Below, one piece after another: positions 7,144 to 9,308 of a stretch of 9,308 nt of DNA; position 1 is the first letter of the stretch, and each line of letters starts with the position of its first letter. The DNA comes from an uncultured Treponema sp. (GTDB lineage Bacteria; Spirochaetota; Spirochaetia; Treponematales; Treponemataceae): NCBI GenBank assembly GCA_937890485.1, contig CALBXN010000244.1, positions 1 through 9,308 on the forward strand, in the 5' to 3' direction. Made by a program: the position numbers and the translations under genes. The notes beneath the pieces are model-generated. The model was given only the letters and a program-made list of their open reading frames with translations. It was not told where the DNA came from and did not search any database.

Positions 7144-9308
7144 TTATTCTGTTGGTGCAGGACGCACAACACGGAAACCAAGGTAGTTGCCGCGGTCGTA
7201 ATGGTAGTTGTAGTTACGGCAAGAAACAGCACAGCCGTCCGAATTGAAGGTCCAACTACCACCGCGGTAGACGCGGCTAGACCCAGCCGAAGAACCGGTT
7301 GGGTTGTTGCCACCTTCTGTATTTTCATCATACTCTCTTGTAAACCTGTTCCAGCACCATTCCCATACATTTCCACTCATATCATATAAGCCAAAGGCAT
7401 TTGGTAACTTTGTACCTACCTCATGTGTTGCATCATTTGAATTACTATCGTACCAAGCATATTCGTCTAATTTATTTACATCACTTGTTCCACTGTATGT
7501 TAAACTATCTACAGTATTGTCTCCGACACGGGCAGCATATTCCCACTCAGCTTCTGTTGGTAAGCGGTAACCGTTTGCATTCCAATCACATACTACTGCA
7601 TCCCATGTATTATTGTTTGAAGTTGGCACTGTGCCCCATTCACTTGGGTATGTGTTACCACTTATGCTATAACATGGGTTAAGTCCTTCTGCTATTGAGC
7701 GCTTATTACAATATACAAGGGCATCATTCCAACTTACATAATATGCTGGGTAATTGTCTCCATATCCATAACTTGAACTTGGCTTATCTTCTCCGTAGTT
7801 ACAGTATTTTTCATATTCTGCTTGGGTTACTTCGTATTTTCCCATGTAAAATGGTTTCGTTATTGTTACTTCGTGTACTGGTTTGTTATAATCACTACCT
7901 TTTTCACTTCCCATTTTGAAAGTGCCTGCTGGGATTAATACAAAGTCTTCTGGGATTCGTGAATACTCACAAATAGTGCAAACTTCATTAACAAAACTAT
8001 GTTCTGCTTTGCTGTCTGTAACGTCGTGTCCACATGTTGCGGCATGCCAGTGGTTTGTTTCGTCTTTTGTCCAATCTGTTGCAAACTCATGTGTATGTGC
8101 TAGTTTTTCAATTACTTCTGTTGCTGTATATCCACATACTGTACAACTTCTTTCTCTAGAACCTTCGGCTTCTTCTGTGGCTTCCTTTGTTGTTGTCCAG
8201 TTGCCAAAACTGTGTGCTGCTTTGCCACTTACTTCTGTTGTGTGTTCGCAAGTTGCGGCATGCCAGTGGTTTGTTTCGTCTTTTGTCCAATCTGTTGCAA
8301 ACTTATGTGTATGGTCAATTACTTCTGTTGCTGTACGCACAACACGGAAACCAAGGAAGTCGTCGCGGCCGTTAGGGCCGTAGTTGAGACGGCAAGAAAC
8401 TGCACAGTAGTCAGAATCGCCGTTCCAACCACCACAGCGAATGACGCGGTAAGACCCAGCCGAAGTACCAGTTGGGTCGCTGCCTCCTTCTGTTTCTGTG
8501 TCATAACTATCAGTAAACCAGTTCCAGCACCATTCATATACATTTCCAGTCATATCATATAAGCCAAAGGCATTTGCCTTCTTTGTACCGACAATGTGTG
8601 CTTTATAACCTGAATTATCAAAATACCATGCGTATTCGCCTAAGTTACTTTCACTATTTGTACCAGCCCATGTTAGTGATGATACAGTATTGTCTCCGGC
8701 TCGGGCCGCATATTCCCACTCTGCTTCTGTTGGTAAGCGATATCCGTTTGCATTCCAATCACACACTACTGCATCCCATGTGCTATTCTTTGTTGTTGGT
8801 ACTGTTCCCCATTTACTTGGGTCTGTGTTACCACTTATGCTATAACATGGGGAAAGTCCTTCTGCCACAGAGCGTTTATTACAATATACAAGGGCATCAT
8901 ACCAACTTACATAATATGCTGGATAATTATCTCCATCTCCATCACTTGAACTTGGACTACTACTTCCTATATAAATGCAGTATTTTTCATATTCTGCTTG
9001 GGTTACTTCGTATTTTCCCATGTAAAATGATTTTGTTATTGTTACTTGGTGTACTGGTTTGTTATCGCTATCACCTTTCTCACTTCCCATCTGGAAAGTG
9101 CCTGCTGGGATTAATACAAAGCCCTCTAGGATTTTAGCAATACCAACAACTTCTTTATAGTTACAAACAGTACAAACACGTTCTTTGCTACCTTCTGCTT
9201 CTTCTGTGGCTGCTTTTGTTACAGTCCAATCACAAAAACTGTGTGCTTCTTTACCACTTACTTCTGTTGTGTGTTCGCAAGTTGCGGCATGCCAGTGGTT
9301 TGTTTCGT
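7144..9308 (-). CDS. tandem FGE-sulfatase/C-type-lectin-fold protein with two DGR-type variable regions, 5' end outside window
   Basis: The frame stays open from the TAA at 7144 to the window edge (about 721 codons). The first in-frame ATG (9090) is inside a domain, so it is not the start. Order from the N-side: a His/Cys-rich repeat (9307-9121), FGE-like module 1 (9120-8335), a 130-aa linker with more His/Cys repeats (8334-7945), FGE-like module 2 (7944-7162) and a short tail ending PAPTE. Each module has FVLIPAGTF..MGSE, MGKYEVTQAEYEKYC, YPAYYVSWxDALVYCNKRS, NGYRLPTEAEWEYAAR, NAFGLYDMxGNVxEWCWN and GFRVVR, the standard FGE-sulfatase core. The paired catalytic cysteines of true formylglycine-generating enzymes are not seen in the RGGSW segment, so binding rather than catalysis is likely. 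The C-terminal 43 codons of each module look like DGR variable regions, as in Treponema denticola TvpA (family knowledge). A surface ligand-binding protein is inferred; the secretion signal would lie outside the window. Confidence 0.9.
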   Translation of the reverse strand, partial: ETNHWHAATCEHTTEVSGKEAHSFCDWTVTKAATEEAEGSKERVCTVCNYKEVVGIAKILEGFVLIPAGTFQMGSEKGDSDNKPVHQVTITKSFYMGKYEVTQAEYEKYCIYIGSSSPSSSDGDGDNYPAYYVSWYDALVYCNKRSVAEGLSPCYSISGNTDPSKWGTVPTTKNSTWDAVVCDWNANGYRLPTEAEWEYAARAGDNTVSSLTWAGTNSESNLGEYAWYFDNSGYKAHIVGTKKANAFGLYDMTGNVYEWCWNWFTDSYDTETEGGSDPTGTSAGSYRVIRCGGWNGDSDYCAVSCRLNYGPNGRDDFLGFRVVRTATEVIDHTHKFATDWTKDETNHWHAATCEHTTEVSGKAAHSFGNWTTTKEATEEAEGSRERSCTVCGYTATEVIEKLAHTHEFATDWTKDETNHWHAATCGHDVTDSKAEHSFVNEVCTICEYSRIPEDFVLIPAGTFKMGSEKGSDYNKPVHEVTITKPFYMGKYEVTQAEYEKYCNYGEDKPSSSYGYGDNYPAYYVSWNDALVYCNKRSIAEGLNPCYSISGNTYPSEWGTVPTSNNNTWDAVVCDWNANGYRLPTEAEWEYAARVGDNTVDSLTYSGTSDVNKLDEYAWYDSNSNDATHEVGTKLPNAFGLYDMSGNVWEWCWNRFTREYDENTEGGNNPTGSSAGSSRVYRGGSWTFNSDGCAVSCRNYNYHYDRGNYLGFRVVRPAPTE
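7162..7290 (-). other. putative DGR variable region VR2 (C-terminal)
   Basis: Last 43 codons of module 2, from SAGSSRVYRGGSW to LGFRVVR, only six codons before the stop. Aligned to 8335-8463, the most altered codons are AAC, TAC, GGC, TTC, GAC and CAT in one copy against CTC, AAC, TAC, GGC, CCT and others in the second. They fit independent mutation of adenines in an AAC-rich template. The coding-strand 3' end (7182-7162) is an adenine-free 21 bases identical in both copies, as expected for the end where homing starts. The region is GC-richer and uses C-ending codons unlike the surrounding T/A-ending ones. Boundaries are approximate: differences consistent with A changes continue some codons upstream. 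Confidence 0.82.
7162..7944 (-). repeat. FGE-like module 2 (tandem gene-internal duplication)
   Basis: Second module, 261 codons, FVLIPAGTFK to VVR. Aligns to 8335-9120 with one small length difference near the SSPSSS/GEDKPSSS acidic-serine segment. It ends the protein. The conserved NVWEWCWN and RGGSW cores are better kept here (RVYRGGSW) than in module 1 (RVIRCGGW). Confidence 0.9.
8036..8097 (-). repeat. 62-bp His/Cys linker repeat, copy a
   Basis: Encodes HTHEFATDWTKD followed by ETNHWHAATC. It matches 8252-8313 at 61 of 62 bases, the only change being a silent C/T. Cys and His residues (HxH at the start, WHAATCxH at the end, and the later CTIC pair) suggest a small metal-binding or structural module, but no known zinc-finger spacing is recognised. 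Confidence 0.85.
8252..8313 (-). repeat. 62-bp His/Cys linker repeat, copy b
   Basis: Encodes HTHKFATDWTKD followed by ETNHWHAATC, with 61 of 62 bases the same as 8036-8097. It is followed in the protein by HSFGNW, a TTTKEATEEAEGSRERS segment and a CTVC pair, a second repeated submodule whose relative lies at about 9133-9250. Confidence 0.85.
8335..8463 (-). other. putative DGR variable region VR1 (internal)
   Basis: Equivalent 43 codons of module 1, from SAGSYRVIRCGGW to LGFRVVR. Compared with VR2 it has 20 changed codons and 23 unchanged; of the unchanged, all but one GAC contain no adenine. It lies in the middle of the protein, followed by TATEVID and the linker rather than by a stop codon. 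No terminator-like hairpin follows it. Two changes give cysteine and isoleucine where VR2 has Gly and Tyr (RCGGW, RVIR). Confidence 0.8.
8335..9120 (-). repeat. FGE-like module 1 (tandem gene-internal duplication)
   Basis: About 262 codons from FVLIPAGTFQ to VVR, homologous along its whole length to 7162-7944. Long stretches are nearly identical (MGKYEVTQAEYEKYC and NGYRLPTEAEWEYAAR), while a mid-portion (around 8590-8670) and the variable region are strongly diverged. Differences in the conserved stretch 8692-8781 are 7 in 90 bases, six of them silent. Confidence 0.9.
9281..9308 (-). repeat. His/Cys linker repeat, copy c, cut by window edge
   Basis: The last 28 bases of the window are identical to the start of copies a and b (plus-strand order), encoding ETNHWHAATC. 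Its continuation lies outside, so at least one more repeat unit, and possibly another FGE-like module, precedes the visible part. Confidence 0.8.

Noticed and set aside
7128..7376. Minus-strand 82-codon frame overlapping the C-terminal module, and the similar one at 8319-8543
   Set aside because: Both are out-of-frame readings of the same duplicated segment. Their similarity to each other only reflects the tandem VR-bearing modules.
7201..9137. Several long plus-strand frames opposite the FGE-like gene
   Set aside because: They are antisense shadows caused by the repeat structure and codon use of the minus-strand gene, which has clear domain homology throughout.
1..9308. Local DGR reverse transcriptase, template repeat or accessory (Avd-type) gene
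   Set aside because: No frame shows reverse-transcriptase motifs and no AAC-rich near-copy of the variable regions was seen on either strand outside the two VRs.
7144..9308. Active formylglycine-generating (sulfatase-maturating) enzyme
   Set aside because: The fold is right but the catalytic cysteine pair is not present, and the segment that would carry it is hypervariable. There is also no sulfatase gene nearby.
8036..9308. CRISPR array, suggested by recurring 62-bp repeats
   Set aside because: The repeats are in-frame coding units at irregular spacing separated by other protein domains, not short repeats with unique spacers.

Overview
The window reads as an AT-rich bacterial chromosome segment, probably a host-associated spirochaete close to Treponema. 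Every convincing gene lies on the minus strand. The Treponema guess is inference: low GC, spirochaete-style lipoprotein and solute-binding genes, intergenic palindromes that give the spurious peptide 'CHPELDSGS', and a target protein resembling Treponema TvpA. No rRNA or other taxonomic marker is present.

Layout, in transcription order from high to low coordinates. (1) 9308-7144 holds a 5'-truncated gene for a modular protein. It has two FGE-sulfatase (formylglycine-generating-enzyme-like, C-type-lectin-fold) modules separated by His/Cys-rich linker repeats, and ends at a good intrinsic terminator (7075-7120). (2) 7074-6423 is a non-coding stretch with dispersed palindromes and an imperfect 62-bp direct repeat. 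(3) 6422-1000 is a tightly packed operon: lipoprotein solute-binding protein, UgpC/MsmK-type ATPase, two permeases, then a NUDIX hydrolase and an AlkD-type DNA glycosylase in translationally coupled positions. The four transporter genes form a complete CUT1-type importer for a sugar or polyol-phosphate. (4) 999-798 is an intergenic stretch with a candidate promoter. (5) 797-1 is a K+-dependent or independent Na+/Ca2+ exchanger (CaCA family) cut by the window edge.

The main finding is in the first gene. The last 43 codons of each FGE-like module have the signature of variable regions (VRs) of a diversity-generating retroelement (DGR). The two copies differ at 27 of 129 bases. Of these, 24 fall at codon positions 1 or 2, mostly in NNC/NNT codons. 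The 23 unchanged codons are adenine-free except one GAC. Both copies end in the same adenine-free 21 bases, as expected for an initiation-of-mutagenic-homing-like end. In a control segment of the same module pair, 6 of 7 differences are silent third-position changes. This is what adenine-specific mutagenesis from an AAC-rich template repeat would leave. No reverse transcriptase or template repeat is in the window, so the retroelement would have to act from elsewhere. Two VRs in one polypeptide, one of them internal, is an unusual architecture for a DGR target.
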